NCBI GenBank assembly: GCA_021397835.1
Contig: JAJFZO010000742.1
Coordinates: forward strand, 1,435,001-1,499,000
DNA length: 64,000 nt
From: Moringa oleifera
Taxonomy: Eukaryota > Streptophyta > Magnoliopsida > Brassicales > Moringaceae
Reading direction: 5' to 3'
Part shown: in pieces, positions 49,765 through 61,183 of the stretch
Layout of the letters: every line of letters begins with the position of its first letter
Numbering within the stretch: position 1 is the first letter of the stretch
Notes under the pieces: model-generated
What the model saw: the letters and a program-made list of their open reading frames with translations, nothing else
Databases searched by the model: none
Told to the model about the DNA's origin: nothing
Program-made: the position numbers and the translations under genes

Positions 49765-51140
49765 ACTTGTTATCACAGTAAAGTCAGAGCTAAAGCAATA
49801 AGAATTACAAAATCAATTGAAGATTGGAGTAACCTAAGTCAGATATCGTTAAACATCAATCAATCAGAAGTGCAAATGTGATTACACATGTAAACATAAC
49901 TAGGATAATACTGCAAATTAGTTACTAAAATATGAAGTCAATGGCAATCACTCTTCTATGCCATCTTGAAGAGAATGCATTACACTATGAACATCCATTG
50001 TCTAATCCAAAGGCACTTTCAGGTCCAGAGCCAAATCTATTCCTACAATGAAAAGGTTAAAAGATGGGATCTTGAGAGAATATAATTTTAAACAATCCCC
50101 TACCTTTTTTTTAGATCCTTTCCATGGATCTACATAATGAAGTTAAGGTAAAAAAGTCAAGTTATTTACTTTAAATATCTTTTTTGATAGATTGGTGTAC
50201 CATCCAATTAAAAGTCCACCAATAAATTATTTCCAAGATTTCATAAATCATTTTAACATAATACACCTCTTAAGTTATATCATGAGCCTTCTCTAACTCC
50301 ACAAGGTACTTATCTTCTAGTCTTTACCTTTCATTAGCTACCCTCACACGATGCTTATCTTCTTTTTGTAATTCAATCCTCAATTAATTAATGTTAAACT
50401 AAATTGCTATATTTTTCTCTCATAGAACAACCATAATGCCCATGGCCTCAATTATAGATCAGTTGAGGCCTTTAGAGTCCTCCTCAATAGCATCAAGAGA
50501 GAGAAATATATTAACCTATAACAATAGTTTTATACTGGTACATCTATTCACACTATAAAGTTAAATATAAAATGAAAAAAAAAATTATAATAACATTAAC
50601 CAACCCTAGGGAACTACAACGCGCATCTTCAACAAGTTGTCTATTATGTTGATCTTAAATCTGATTCAAACATTTTTCTATGTCAAACCTATAACACAAT
50701 GCATGCATACCAAGTTTTGATAGTTTTAAGAGCATTAGGGCAACATCAAATGAGTCTATATTCTTGTGCAACTTAAGATTTAACTTGAGTGATACGATAT
50801 AAAAAATAATTGGTTAAGCTAGTTAGAAGGTTGCCCCTACACTCATTCTTAAGTAACTAATCACCTTTTTGTTTTTCTTGGTAGCTCTTGCCATTAGAAG
50901 GTTAACCTATGTTCATCTAAGATACATTTGAAATATCCTTCTATTAACCCTTGATTTAAGGTTTAAACCCCTTTAGGTTTAAAGGACTTCTACTAGAGTT
51001 GAAGTATAAGTCATACCCCCCGACCTAGTTTTCAAGACATCTTCTTGGGTAGAAAAAAATTAAAAATTAGATTTATAAAAATAAAAGATAACTCTTATGG
51101 GACGAAATATACATTATTAGGGTACCACCACTTTAAGGGT
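49765..51140. other. Spacer with a possible coiled-coil remnant on the minus strand
   Basis: No gene called. On the minus strand near 50300-50400 a short, broken frame reads KEDKHRVRVANER, then EDKYLVELEKAHDI, helical and charged like the tails of Tat antisense ORFs. It is too short and too broken to name. Confidence 0.3.
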
Positions 51141-51204
51141 TAGCTGTGCAAGAGGGATTTCCAACATAAAACTAGCTGTGCAAGAGGGATTTCCAACATA
51201 AGTC
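51141..51204. repeat. 32-bp near-perfect tandem duplication
   Basis: Units start at 51141 and 51173, both TAGCTGTGCAAGAGGGATTT followed by CCAACATAA; only the last bases differ. Confidence 0.9.
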
Positions 51205-51797
51205 ACGCAATTGAATTTTCTTGAAAAATAAACTAGCCTTATCACTTACTATCTTGGGAGGGATGTGATCTATGGTTAAACTTTATAATCCAATTTTTTT
51301 TTAAAAAAAACAACATTGACAATAAGATTGGTCAACTTAGTTTCACATGATAAGCCTAACTCGACAAACATGTCTTGGATAAATCATCTTGGATTTAGTG
51401 GAAATAATGGCTAGAATGATCTTATTGCAAATCTCTACAAAGACACTAAGGCATTAAAAAGATCCTAAAGTCAACACCTACAAGTTAGGAAAAAATCTTA
51501 TGGTGTGTAACTATAACCAAGTGCTAAAGACACAAGTAACTTTTATATTACTTTCTTGATGACTTTTTTAGAACAAATAATGACTTAAGCATTCAAGTTT
51601 CTCTTTGTTTTATAAGCTTTTCAAACTTCGATCTTCTTTAAGTTTGAGTTAGATTCATTTTTAAAATAATATTAAATATGACCTAAAATTCTGTCAAGCT
51701 CTAAACATTAGGCATTAATCCAAATCTTTAAGATTCTAATACCACACTTTCAAACTTCTACAATTGAACTAACCTGCTTTATTTAAGAGTTACAATC

Positions 51798-52150
51798 TAC
51801 TTGTGATAAGAGAAATGTGATTAGAATAAAAAGGTCATGATTGACTAGAAGATTTATTATTTCTTCTTTAAAATTACAAATTTTATTCACACTTCTTAGT
51901 TTCTAATCCATTGTGCTAATAGGTTTATGAGAGAGCAAGTCCTTTCATTAAATGATATCCATGTTTTCCAATGCTTGTATTTTGATCTATGTATGTTTCT
52001 TTACATCCTTCCATATAACATCTTGCATACTACCATCATTTTAAATTTTTAATGAGAGTTTTCGGACTGTCAATGTGGAATAGCTCTACATATAACATGG
52101 GCTTTTATCTTTTTAAAGCTTTGATGCCCTTCACTTGTCATTCTTCTACG
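51798..52150 (-). repeat. 3' LTR of the second Gypsy element (inner end uncertain)
   Basis: Shares TGATAAGAGAAA, TTATTATTTCTT and ATTACAAA-type blocks with 60408-60814. Similarity fades near 52100-52150, so the inner border is approximate. Confidence 0.65.
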
Positions 52151-52242
52151 CTTTTTCCTTATTTCTTTGTATTTGTGCTTCTCAAGTGCGTTCTTATTGT
52201 TAGTTCTCTTCGTCTTCTCTTTTTTTTTTTATCTTACATGAC

Positions 52243-52316
52243 TGATGCCTTTAGCTTCAAAAACTTTACTGATCCTAATTGATGCCTTTAGCTTCAAAAA
52301 CTTTATTGATCCTAAC
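52243..52316. repeat. 37-bp tandem duplication
   Basis: Units start at 52243 and 52280 (TGATGCCTTTAGCTTCAAAA...) and differ at two positions. Confidence 0.9.
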
Positions 52317-52319
52317 ATC

Positions 52320-54278
52320 TTTCATGTGAAGACATCTTATCAATTATTAATGGCACTAAAGTAAATTTTTATAGGAAGTATTTCAAGTTTCTTGAGTCAA
52401 TACAGACCCAAGTCTTTAGGTTTGAATAAAAGCATGTTATCTAGGTAGAATGCTTTCTCTGTGTGAGGATTACTTAGGTATGGGGCTTAGGTTTCTCATC
52501 TATCCTTTCATCTAACGTGTGTGCTAATCATCTGGGCTTTTGCTTACCTAGTTAGTGCTAAATGCGTAACAAGTTATTTTAAGTTTTATGTTGTTTCTCA
52601 TTCACAAAGGCTATGGCTATTTTTTCCTCTCTTTTTTTCCCTTAACTTTCACGTTATTACGTGGGGTGGTATTATTTATGTTCTCAAGTAGGTTACACCT
52701 TTTTTTTTTTAGCCTTAATCATTAAGGGTTGAAGCATAAGTTGTTTTACATGTGTTGGGATGGTCAAAATGCTTCTTTGGTTAGGTAAAGGCTTCCTTTT
52801 TCTAAGGATAAGAAGCCTTCATTATTGTAGAGAGATATAACCCATATTTATGCAAGATTGACATCCGTAAATTGAAAGTTAATCAATTTGAATTCTTTAA
52901 TCCTGATATTGCATAGGAGATTGTTCTGAGTGCTCAATTAGTGCCAATAGGTCTACAAGGTTTATCCCTTTTCCAATGTCCTGAGCTTGGGGGTAAGTGG
53001 TTGTATAAGGGTAACAATTAGGTTATCCTTTACTTATGTTTGGTTTTCAAATTCTTAAAGACCTTAGAGTGATCAAATAAATTAGAGGCCATCAAATCTT
53101 ATTGATTTTGAGGGGTATATTAATGCTAATTGCAATTTTTACTTTAATCATTGTTGTTTCTTATTGTTGTTTGACTTTTCTTGTTTTATGTGCAGTTGAT
53201 TTTTTCCTAAAACCAGCAAAGATAATGGTATGAAGTAACTATGCATTTCTTTAGAAGGTCATTAGCATCCCAACACCTATGCTGTGGCATCTAAAGTTGC
53301 TCTTAAAAGGCGATTAGTCAAACAAGGCTTGTTTCTTATGCTCCTCCCATTTAAGAATCGGTGGACCCAAACCAACCTATTGTTGATGTGAGTGAAGGCA
53401 TTATGAGGCCTAGTGCTCCAATCCTTACCAAGGTGTCTCATCTAAGGTCAGTCTCTCTTATGCAAGCATTAACCTTTAAAATTGTGATAAAGCTTTGTAT
53501 CATTGTGAGTGGGATGTCTACCCCTCTAACTTTGCCTTGAACCCGAATATAGCTAGGGAGTTACTTCAACGGATTTTCTTCCATTAAAATTAGGAACATC
53601 TGATAAGGTAAACGCATTTTCAACTCATGGAAAGCTCCTTATCTACCTGAGCTTTGATAAACTTCATTTAGTACTTTAAGGGTGATTATTGATTTTGTCT
53701 TGTTATTGTTACATCATTTTTTAAGTGGCTTAAATGGCCTACCATCTAGCTTAAGAGCTCTTGGTGGTGAATGCTAAGATCTCTTATTTCTGAAAACTTA
53801 ATTCGGAGCTATCTCGCTCATTGACCAATGCAAACAACAAACCCTTATCTTTGAAGAGCAAAGTTAGTTCCATTCGAGACTAAGTGTACGTGTTGAAGGC
53901 CAAGCTGACCTTTGTTACAGAGGAACATTAAGCTTTTAGATGCTTTGAAAGCACAACATGTGAAAAAGGTCGAGTTGGCTAAGAAGAAAGGTTATCGAGC
54001 TCAAGGTGGTTGAGTACCAGGTCTTGATTAAGCGGAGGGCAGATATAGTGAATACTTTTGGCATGTATCACTTCATGTGCAAATAAGTGCATGATGAAAT
54101 TCAACAAAAGTGTCTTGGCTCGAAGTTATCTCAGGTTAAAGTTAGAGATCTAAACAAGAAGGTTGCCGAGGATATTGAGGAATCTAGTAGAACTAATGAG
54201 ATAGACGAGACATGGGAGAATGTATCCTTTAGTTCCTTAAGCAATGTTGCTGCAAAAAAAAAAAAAAAAACATTCTAA
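52320..54278 (+). pseudogene. Antisense ORF remnant of the second Gypsy element
   Basis: This plus-strand frame runs opposite to the element's pol and lies between pol and the 3' LTR. Around 52720-52800 it reads GLKHKLFYMCWDGQNASL, reminiscent of the GWKxxxFFVxG block in the gypsy-type transposon domain of Tat antisense ORFs. The end has a helical charged region (53790-54280) with VRDLNKKVAEDIEESSRTNE, closing at a TAA after a poly-A/lysine stretch at 54276-54278. Stops are frequent. The relation to the antisense frame in the giant element's LTRs is proposed from position and pattern, not from an alignment. Confidence 0.5.
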
Positions 54279-54699
54279 TTAATGTGGATATTAAGTCTAG
54301 TGTAGCCATGCAACTTACTTGTAGTGTTAGTTCGGATAACCCGTCTCAACTTTCTACTAAGATCTTTTAAGAGAAATGGAAGGTTCTTTGTCTTATTACA
54401 CTTGTTTGTTTGTCTTTTTTATCTTTTTTCTTTTTTTTTTTATAATAAGGATCATTAAACAGAAAAAGATTTCCTTTGCATTTCTTACTAGATTAAACAT
54501 CTTTCTCTCCTTTTCATTGCTTTTCATTTCCTTTCATGTAGTCTACTAGATTAAACAAATTTTTATCATGATTACGAGCATTATCCCTTTTTTATTAGTG
54601 ATTTCTTGACTTTGTGTTGCTAATCCTATGCCTAGGCTCCCAGATCGACATCTCAATTTTTAGGTAAAGGATTATTTCCATTCGGAGTGCTTGGTCTTT
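54279..54699. other. 3' untranslated part of the second Gypsy element
   Basis: T-rich, no coding pattern. Confidence 0.4.
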
Positions 54700-54985
54700 T
54701 TCTAAACATAAAGGTTAATGTTGTTGGTTTTTTCTTAGTGGTTCTAGTCTTTGGTTACTAGTTTTCTTATTTAGAGTCATTAGTCTTTTTGCCAAGATTG
54801 TTTAATCAAGGTTTTTAGTTTTCATCAGGAATTCTTTATATAAGTTATTGGTCCTTTTACCAAGATTTTTTAGTCGAATTCTTCACTTTTTCATAAAGAG
54901 TTCCATTTTGAAGTCAATGGTCTTTTTGTCAAGACTTTTTTGGGGAGATAAAGCTTTTTAGTTTTTGCTTAAAGAACTACTTTAA
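54700..54985. repeat. Tandem repeat, unit about 68-69 bp, downstream of integrase in the second Gypsy element
   Basis: A block GTYATTRGTCYTTTT-GCCAAGA recurs at 54776, 54844 and 54913 (steps of 68 and 69 bp), with a weaker unit before and a partial one after. In element orientation it lies between integrase and the antisense ORF, the same region that is tandemly repeated in the giant element. Confidence 0.75.
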
Positions 54986-55399
54986 ATCAAAAATCAATTT
55001 GATATGAAAACTTAACAAAAAACTCTTTATGCTTACAGTTTATGACCTTTTAATTAAAGTGCACAAAATAAATCTAAAATTAGAGCCATAAAAATCGCTA
55101 TGGGAGTTCCCTATGCTTACAATCTACCTTATGCTTAAAATAAGATAGTATTTATAAAATAAAAGAACTTGCACCTAATTATCAGTATTTATTATTTCAC
55201 ACGTAGTTGAAGACCTTCGTATTTTCCTACCTCCCATGGTTACTAGGTAATACATTCCCAGACATAGGATTTTAGTGATTCGGTATGTGCTTTCCTAATT
55301 AAGGGCCATTTTTGTCATTTCTTGAAGGGTGGAGACCTTGAGTTCCTTAAGACCAATTATCCTTATTTAAATGTTCATGGTCAAACTTTCTTGTTATAA

Positions 55400-55780
55400 T
55401 ACTAGGCTATAGTGCTTTAGATTGTGGTTATTTTGACTTAGGCCTACTCTTTGAGTTCTTGTACTTGGTCAAGGTATGCCCTTAATATTTCGTCATTCAG
55501 CTTTAGGTCGAAATGATTCACCCTTAGTGACATTGATTTAATCTCTATTGAATTCATCAATTTAGTACCAAAGGCCAAAGAGAAAGGAGTCTTACCAGTT
55601 GCCTGCTTTCAGGTTGTCTAGTATGCCCACAGCATGCTTGACAGCTCTCTAGCCCACCCATTTTGAGATTTCTCAAGTCGTACTTTAAGGGTAAGTAAAA
55701 AAGCTTTGTTTGCTACCTTGATATGGCCATCACTTTATTGGTGGCCTATATAGCTAACCTTTTGCTTAGTGCCCAACTAC
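55400..55780 (-). pseudogene. Integrase remnant, second Gypsy element
   Basis: On the minus strand from about 55740: GHIKVANKAFLLTLKVRLE, NGWARELSSMLWAY, then KQATGKTPFSLAFGTEL. This matches the end of the Gypsy integrase core (GQVEAANKxIKxxLKxRL, WVExLPxVLWAYRTT, xTGETPFSLxYGxEA). The Glu of the catalytic triad (VEAANK) is replaced by Lys here. Stops are present. The earlier parts of the integrase (about 55780-56300) are too decayed to delimit. Confidence 0.8.
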
Positions 55781-56466
55781 TTATATTTGTTCACAAATAT
55801 AGTTCCTTGAAACTGAGTTTCGATATCAAAGACCAAGGCTCTAAAAATCTCATACCTATATATGATGTTTTTTCAAACAAAATCTTATACTTTTTTCTTG
55901 GTGATTTATGCTAGAGTTTATGTTTCTATATAGTTCCTGAAATAGTCTATTATCACATTTGTGAACTTGCATTGTTTTCAAGCAACTGATAAAGATCCGA
56001 TTAGGTGAAGTCCCTACTATACGAATAGATAGGAGCTAGACAAGCTTATTAAAAGAATTATCGTGGTCAATGCAAATTTGTTGGCATCAATTTTTAAAGT
56101 TGACTAGAAGTACCCTTAGCATAAAAAATTTTAAGCTAAAGTTGAACCCCTAGCATGATTGCCACAGACTTATTCATGGACTTCTCTTAAGACAATTTTG
56201 GTAATCTTGATCAATACATTTCAATAATGGCCATGTGAACAATTTATGGTATAATTGTCCCTCTAACATACAATATGATGTTGCGTTCACTCATAGGCAT
56301 CCAGCCTCGACTAATTCATCTTGGTAAGTTCTTATTTGTAAATAGCCTCTAATAGGGTCTAAAATAAGGAGGTTACAATCTCGATGACCTCAATGTTCTC
56401 ATCAATGTTTGGTATCACTAGTATTTCCATGAAAATGTTACGTCCTTTACTCCAATGGGTTGTAGT

Positions 56467-56960
56467 TTATAATTTTGAGAGATGATCTACCCTTGCATTC
56501 TCAGCTCTTGAAATTTGTTGGATTGGTGCATTATCAAACTCTTTGAATAGATCTTTTACCTTAGGCAAATACTTGTATATCCTTTCGCCTTTGGCCTTGT
56601 ACTCACCTTTAATGTGCTTCATCACTACTATAAAATCATTGTAGATTTGAATGCTTTTCAATCTAATCTTTCATGTTAGTTTTAGTTTTACTATGATAGC
56701 CTTGTAATTTCCTTGTTGTTTAAGGCGTCAAACTATATTGCAATTGTTGGTTAAACTTCAATCGACCCAAGTCCTTAGAGAATTACTCTGGCATCTTTCC
56801 CTTCTTTTCTTAGTGCCCCATCAGTTTAAAGCATCCGAATGGGTGGTTCCTCGTCATGGCTATCTAACCTCTCAATCTCAGATTTGCTTATCTCTATTCC
56901 ATGGCATTTTACCACAAAATTTGATAAGACCTAGGCTTTAATGGTAGTTTGATAGCAGTT
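56467..56960 (-). pseudogene. RNase H remnant (archaeal type), second Gypsy element
   Basis: The open piece 56661-56467 reads KGEYKAKGERIYKYLPKVKD, then LFKEFDNAPIQQISRAENARVDHLSKL, the C-terminal part of the RNase H domain in Tat pol (VKGEYEAKxERMxKYL, then IPREENxRADALSKLA). The final catalytic Asp of the RADxLSKL motif is kept (VDHLSKL). Upstream parts are broken. Confidence 0.82.
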
Positions 56961-57419
56961 TTCAATGTCAAAATCACCTAACTTTATATCTATTTGACCA
57001 TCCTTCCTTAAGTTTCTGATTTTGTAAAGTTTGTCTCAAAGGTTAGTCCGTAAAGACCAAGATGGAGTGAGCCTAAATGTAAGGCTTTAGCTTCATCACA
57101 ATTAATGCGAAAGAAATTTTCTTTATTATCAGGTGTTTGACTTCTGCTCCGTGTAACATACAACTTAAATAGTATATCGGTTTAAGATGTCTTTGGCTTA
57201 ATGGGTCAAGACTACGGCTATTGACTCAGTTGTAAGTAATAAGTATGCATTTAGTTTCTTTACTACTATCGATTTTTCTTACAGTGACGAAGAGGTAATT
57301 TTTAGCTTTTTGAATACCCATTGGCATGATTTCGTTGACTTGAACTCTTTGATCCATCGCAATATCTTGAAAAACAAAAAGCATTTCTTTGCTGACTTCG
57401 AGATGAACCTACTTGAGGC

Positions 57420-58250
57420 AGTTATTCTCCAATTTAGATATTCGATGTTTTGAACTATTTTGGTATGTTAAGGATAACTTTAATTTTTTCCAGATTGGCT
57501 TTTATTCCACAATTGATGAAAATGAAACCTAAAAATTTTCTTGAAGAGACCCCAAATACACACTTATCTAGATTCAACTTCATGTTACATTTCCTTAACA
57601 TAGCAAAGGTCTCGACAAGGTTTGCTAAGTGTCCATCTTTATATCAATTCTTTACTATCATATCATTAACGTAGGCTTCGACATTTTCTTTTTCCATCTG
57701 ATCTTGGAATATATGAGACACAAGCATGTAGTAAGTAGTTCTTATATTTTTCAAGTCAAAAAGGCATCACTCAAAAACAAAATGTTCATATATTTATAAT
57801 AAACATAATGTGTTCCTCATTTTTTAGATTCATCCTGATCTAGTTATACCCTAAGAATGCATCCATGAAGTTGAGAATTTTATACCCTATCATACTATCC
57901 ACTAGTTGGTTAATCTTAAGAAAGGAAGAACTATCTTTTATGCATACTTCATTGAGGTCGATGAAATCTAAAAATAGTTACCACTTTTTAAGGGCTATCT
58001 TGACTAAGACTACATTGGACAACCACTTCGTGTAAAGCATTGGTTTAAGGAATTTCACCTTTAATAGCTTACACACTTCAAGCATAATTGCTTCTTGTCG
58101 TATAATGGGGAAACTTTGCTTCTTTTGTCTATTACCATGCATGTGAACACGTCAAGGTTCTTTATTAAGAATTTGATAATTTGATTCTTAATTTTAATAA
58201 GAAGCAAGGTTTTGATCTTGATCTTCATTCCTAATAATATTTTCACTGCT
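57420..58250 (-). pseudogene. Reverse transcriptase remnant, second Gypsy element
   Basis: The minus strand reads LIKNLDVFTCMV near 58180, DFIDLNEVC near 57960, LNFMDAFLGYN near 57870, VMPFWLEKYKN near 57760 and then ENVEAYVNDMIV at about 57693-57660. These correspond to the RT boxes DFxDLNKA, LSFMDAFSGYN, MPFGLKN and YVDDM. The first catalytic Asp of YVDD is Asn here, from a G-to-A change, so the enzyme would be dead even without the stops. Short, partly open pieces remain at 58246-58061. Confidence 0.85.
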
Positions 58251-58529
58251 TATGGTTCTTTTACTGATTGACTTGTTTGCATCATTTCATCTCTCAAATT
58301 AACCTCGTTAAACAAACACATTTCATTTTTTTTTTTAGTTAAGGTCATGACAAAACACTACTTGGCCATTATCTATTGTTTTTTGCTTTGTTGACACTGT
58401 TGGGCAAAAAATCTCATCAACAAGTGATAACTAGAGACCATCACTTGCAATGTGTTTATATCTAGTCTCCGTAATATTCAATTATAAGTTGATAGAGATT
58501 TGATTGCAAGGAATTCTTTCATTATGTTA

Positions 58530-58760
58530 ATCTATTTAAAGGGGACCTTTCTCACGGGGATACTTTGATTGAAACTGTTTTGCCTCTAAACCCGTCTAGG
58601 CCAGCCTTACATGGTTTAAGCCTTTCCTTAGTTAATCTCATGCTCAAGAATGTTAGTTCATATAGAATGTTCATTGAGTTGCCATTGTCTTTAAGCATTC
58701 ATCGTACCTCAAAATTTGCAATGATAAGAGTGACGATTAAGGCATCATCATAAGGAGTTT
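58530..58760 (-). pseudogene. Aspartic protease remnant, second Gypsy element
   Basis: The minus strand from 58752 reads DDALIVTLIIANFEVR, a stop, then LKDNGNSMNILYELTF, then LTKERLKPCKAGLDGFRGKT. The family pattern is HDDALVxxxxIANxxVxRxLVDxGSSxDIL, then L-x-P-x-x-x-x-L-x-G-F-x-G. The catalytic Asp is present (KDNG), and the following Ser is replaced by Asn. Confidence 0.83.
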
Positions 58761-58979
58761 ATACCCTCTTATAGGTCTTTTTTTTTTTAAAAAAAAAATA
58801 AGCACATGTTTTGGAAAGTTTTTTCATACTAAAGCCTTTTTTGAGTGGGTTTTCTGCTTTAGCTCTTAATGTAATTCGAGATCAACTTCTTTGTGATGAC
58901 TTTTACCATGCAGTAAATGGGGGGCTTCCTCTTCAATTGGTGTTAGCTCCATGACTTGCATTTGCATATAGGGGTATTT

Positions 58980-60390
58980 AATCTATGGTGAAGTCTTTCA
59001 AATCTTTTTCACCCTTAAGTACTACTTGAGCTAACCTTCCTATACCATATGTTCGATTTCCTCTTGTAAATACTCATAGACCCTAGTGTCATGCTTATAG
59101 TCTTGATGAAAATGGTAATATTTTGATTGATCCCTCAACGTTAATGGGGTTGTCATCCTCCTTGGCCTTCTCAGTTTTCCCTGACTTTACATGGCCAGCA
59201 TTACCTTCATTTGAAAAGTATAAAGTTGGATTATTCCACCAGTCTTTTGTCTCATTCGAACATTCTGTCGAGTATGATTAGCTTGAAAGATATACTCTTG
59301 TTGTTTGTTCTTATCCTTTGATCTCCAATTTTTTGCCTTCACCTAGGAGATTGTCCTTTGGCTTCTCAAGTTTTTCTTTTTTTTTTTTCTACTTCTTTCC
59401 TTACTATGTATATATTTTTAGCACTAGTCAATAATCTGCCATTGTTGTAGTTAGTTCCAAGCACAGTAAAGTGAAAAAAGGATCATCTTGCAATCCTTCT
59501 AAAATTACAGTTCGGGTGATCGAATCTGGCAATTGATCTATTTGTAGGGCTCATGATTGAATTGAGAAATATAGTTTTTAGAGATTCTTATGGACTTTGA
59601 TGAAATATCATCAGATGGCTTAGGTGTTGTTTACTGCACCAACTGCTAATGAAATGGCTAAGAAACATTTGTGCCATTCGTTGAAAACTTCCAATATAGG
59701 CCAACCATAGGGACATATATCAATCTCTCCTTGCTTCTATTAGCATGGTAGGGAAAACTTTGCATTATATGGCATATATAACTCCACAAATTAATATCAT
59801 GCTTTTGTATCTATCCAAATGGTCTTTGGGGTCTTTGACCTTTGTGTACAAATTAAACTAAGGGATTTTCAATTGCTATAAGACTGGCTTATTAAGAATG
59901 GTCGATATGAAATGATGGCGAGGACATAGCCATCACTCCTCTCGTCCTTATGTAGATCAGTTTCCTCAGTTGGTTTCTCCTTAATGCGTATGGGAAGCTT
60001 ATATAGTTGATTGTTTTCCATCCTCATGCAAAGGTGTTCGTTCTTTGCTTCTCTTCTAAGAGGTTCCCAGTCTTCCATCTAGACCAAAACTGTAATATCC
60101 TTAAGGTTGATACTTTGGTTGGATGAGTGATTACTTTGCATTCGTTCATTTTAAGATTTTCAGTAGCCTTATTGGCATTGATGTTTTTTGATGTTATGCA
60201 TATCATTCAATTCCTCCATGTGTTAATGTAAGTCCGACACCTTATCAACATGTGGCGCGGACAATAGGATTTCGTCCATGGGATAAGCCAGGTCAACTTA
60301 GCTTTTTGGCTCCAGTAATGGTGGTAAGTTTTTTGGTTGCATTTTTCTTAGTCACAAATAGTTACAAGAACCTATAGCTTTTCATATAAT
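58980..60390 (-). pseudogene. gag remnant, second Gypsy element
   Basis: Near 59830-59740 (minus strand) the frame reads DPKDHLDRYKSMI and CHICNAKFSLPC, matching the DPxDHLxxYxxxM...MCxxFPxTL block of Tat gag. Near 59140-59070 comes the YYHFHQDYKHDTRVYEYLQ block, normally a YCxFHxDxGHxTExCxxL zinc-knuckle motif, with both Cys replaced. The leader and start lie between the primer site and about 60080. Many stops. Confidence 0.75.
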
Positions 60391-60407
60391 CCTACAGACA
60401 GTTTCAA
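60390..60407 (-). other. Primer-binding site of the second Gypsy element
   Basis: The complement reads TTGAAACTGTCTGTAGG directly after the CA end of the 5' LTR. It resembles the TTGGCGCCGTCTGTGGGAA site common in plant Tat-type Gypsy elements, with C-to-T and G-to-A changes. It differs from the site of the giant element, so the two elements belong to different families. Confidence 0.65.
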
Positions 60408-60814
60408 TGTTCGTGATAAGAGAAACACAATTAAAAATTGTTCACAAACGACTGAAAGAATTATTATTTCTTTCTTAGAATTACAAACTTTGTTCTCATT
60501 TCCCAATGTCTAACTCATTACCTATTAGTACATTTGTTTATTTATATTATAAGATTGACATAACCATCCCTTAGCCATCTCTGATCCTATATATCAGGTT
60601 TACTACATTAAATCCTTTTGTGTGCTAGTATGTTTACCTTAAGTGTTGTGTGTTTCCATTCAACAACCATTTTCTCTAATTTTTTTTTTCAGAGGATGTA
60701 TGTTGTCTTGGCTCTCATGGCAATTCTTACTTGATAGGTGGTCTTGAGTGGGCTTGAACTCATGGGCTTTTTGAGATGTGGGCAAATGTAGGCCTTATTT
60801 ATCATATACCAACA
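60408..60814 (-). repeat. 5' LTR of the second Gypsy element (407 bp)
   Basis: Minus-strand start TGTTGGTATATGATAAATAA at 60814 and end GAACA at 60408. The target duplication CAATC follows at 60815. Confidence 0.82.
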
Positions 60815-61183
60815 CAATCGAATAAGGAAAATTTTTTATAATTTTATTAAAGTACAAAAATTATACTTTGAACTCCTTAATTTAATATTTTCATTTTTAT
60901 ATGTTTAAAAGTTTAACTTGTTTTATTATTTATTATCTTTACATGGACACAAGAAAAGAAACTGATACCAAAGCTTATATTTATTATAAATGTATAAAGA
61001 ATACCTTTTAAGAATATTTTTAAAATAAAGAAAAATAATTCTAAAAAGTAAAAGTCAAAGAAGCATTTAAATCTTTTCCTTTTTTTTCCGTTCTGTACAC
61101 GTAATTGACAGTTATACATATAATTGACCTTTTATAGTTGGAGAAGTACTAATTTTTACTTTATACTCCATGATAGAAAGGCC

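Larger units (their letters stand above)
51798..60814 (-). mobile_element. Tat-type Ty3/Gypsy retrotransposon on the minus strand (about 9 kb), decayed
   Basis: Target duplication CAATC at 51793-51797 and 60815-60819. The right (5') LTR is 60814-60408 and begins TGTTGGTATATG on the minus strand. The left (3') LTR ends at 51798 with its CA changed to TA. Minus-strand order is primer site, gag, protease, RT, RNase H, integrase, a tandem repeat, then an ORF in the opposite direction, then the 3' LTR. Copy A1 shows the same locus without the insertion. All reading frames are broken. Confidence 0.9.

Noticed and set aside
51798..51803. ACTTG as the left target duplication of the second Gypsy element (with the LTR starting at 51804)
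   Set aside because: It has no match on the right side. CAATC matches on both sides and also at the empty site in copy A1, which sets the LTR start at 51798.
60937..61183. Extending the A2 gene fragment upstream to the ATG at 61124 as a longer first exon
   Set aside because: The corresponding sequence in A1 does not look coding, and a possible splice acceptor lies just before 61184, so the longer frame is likely intron read-through.
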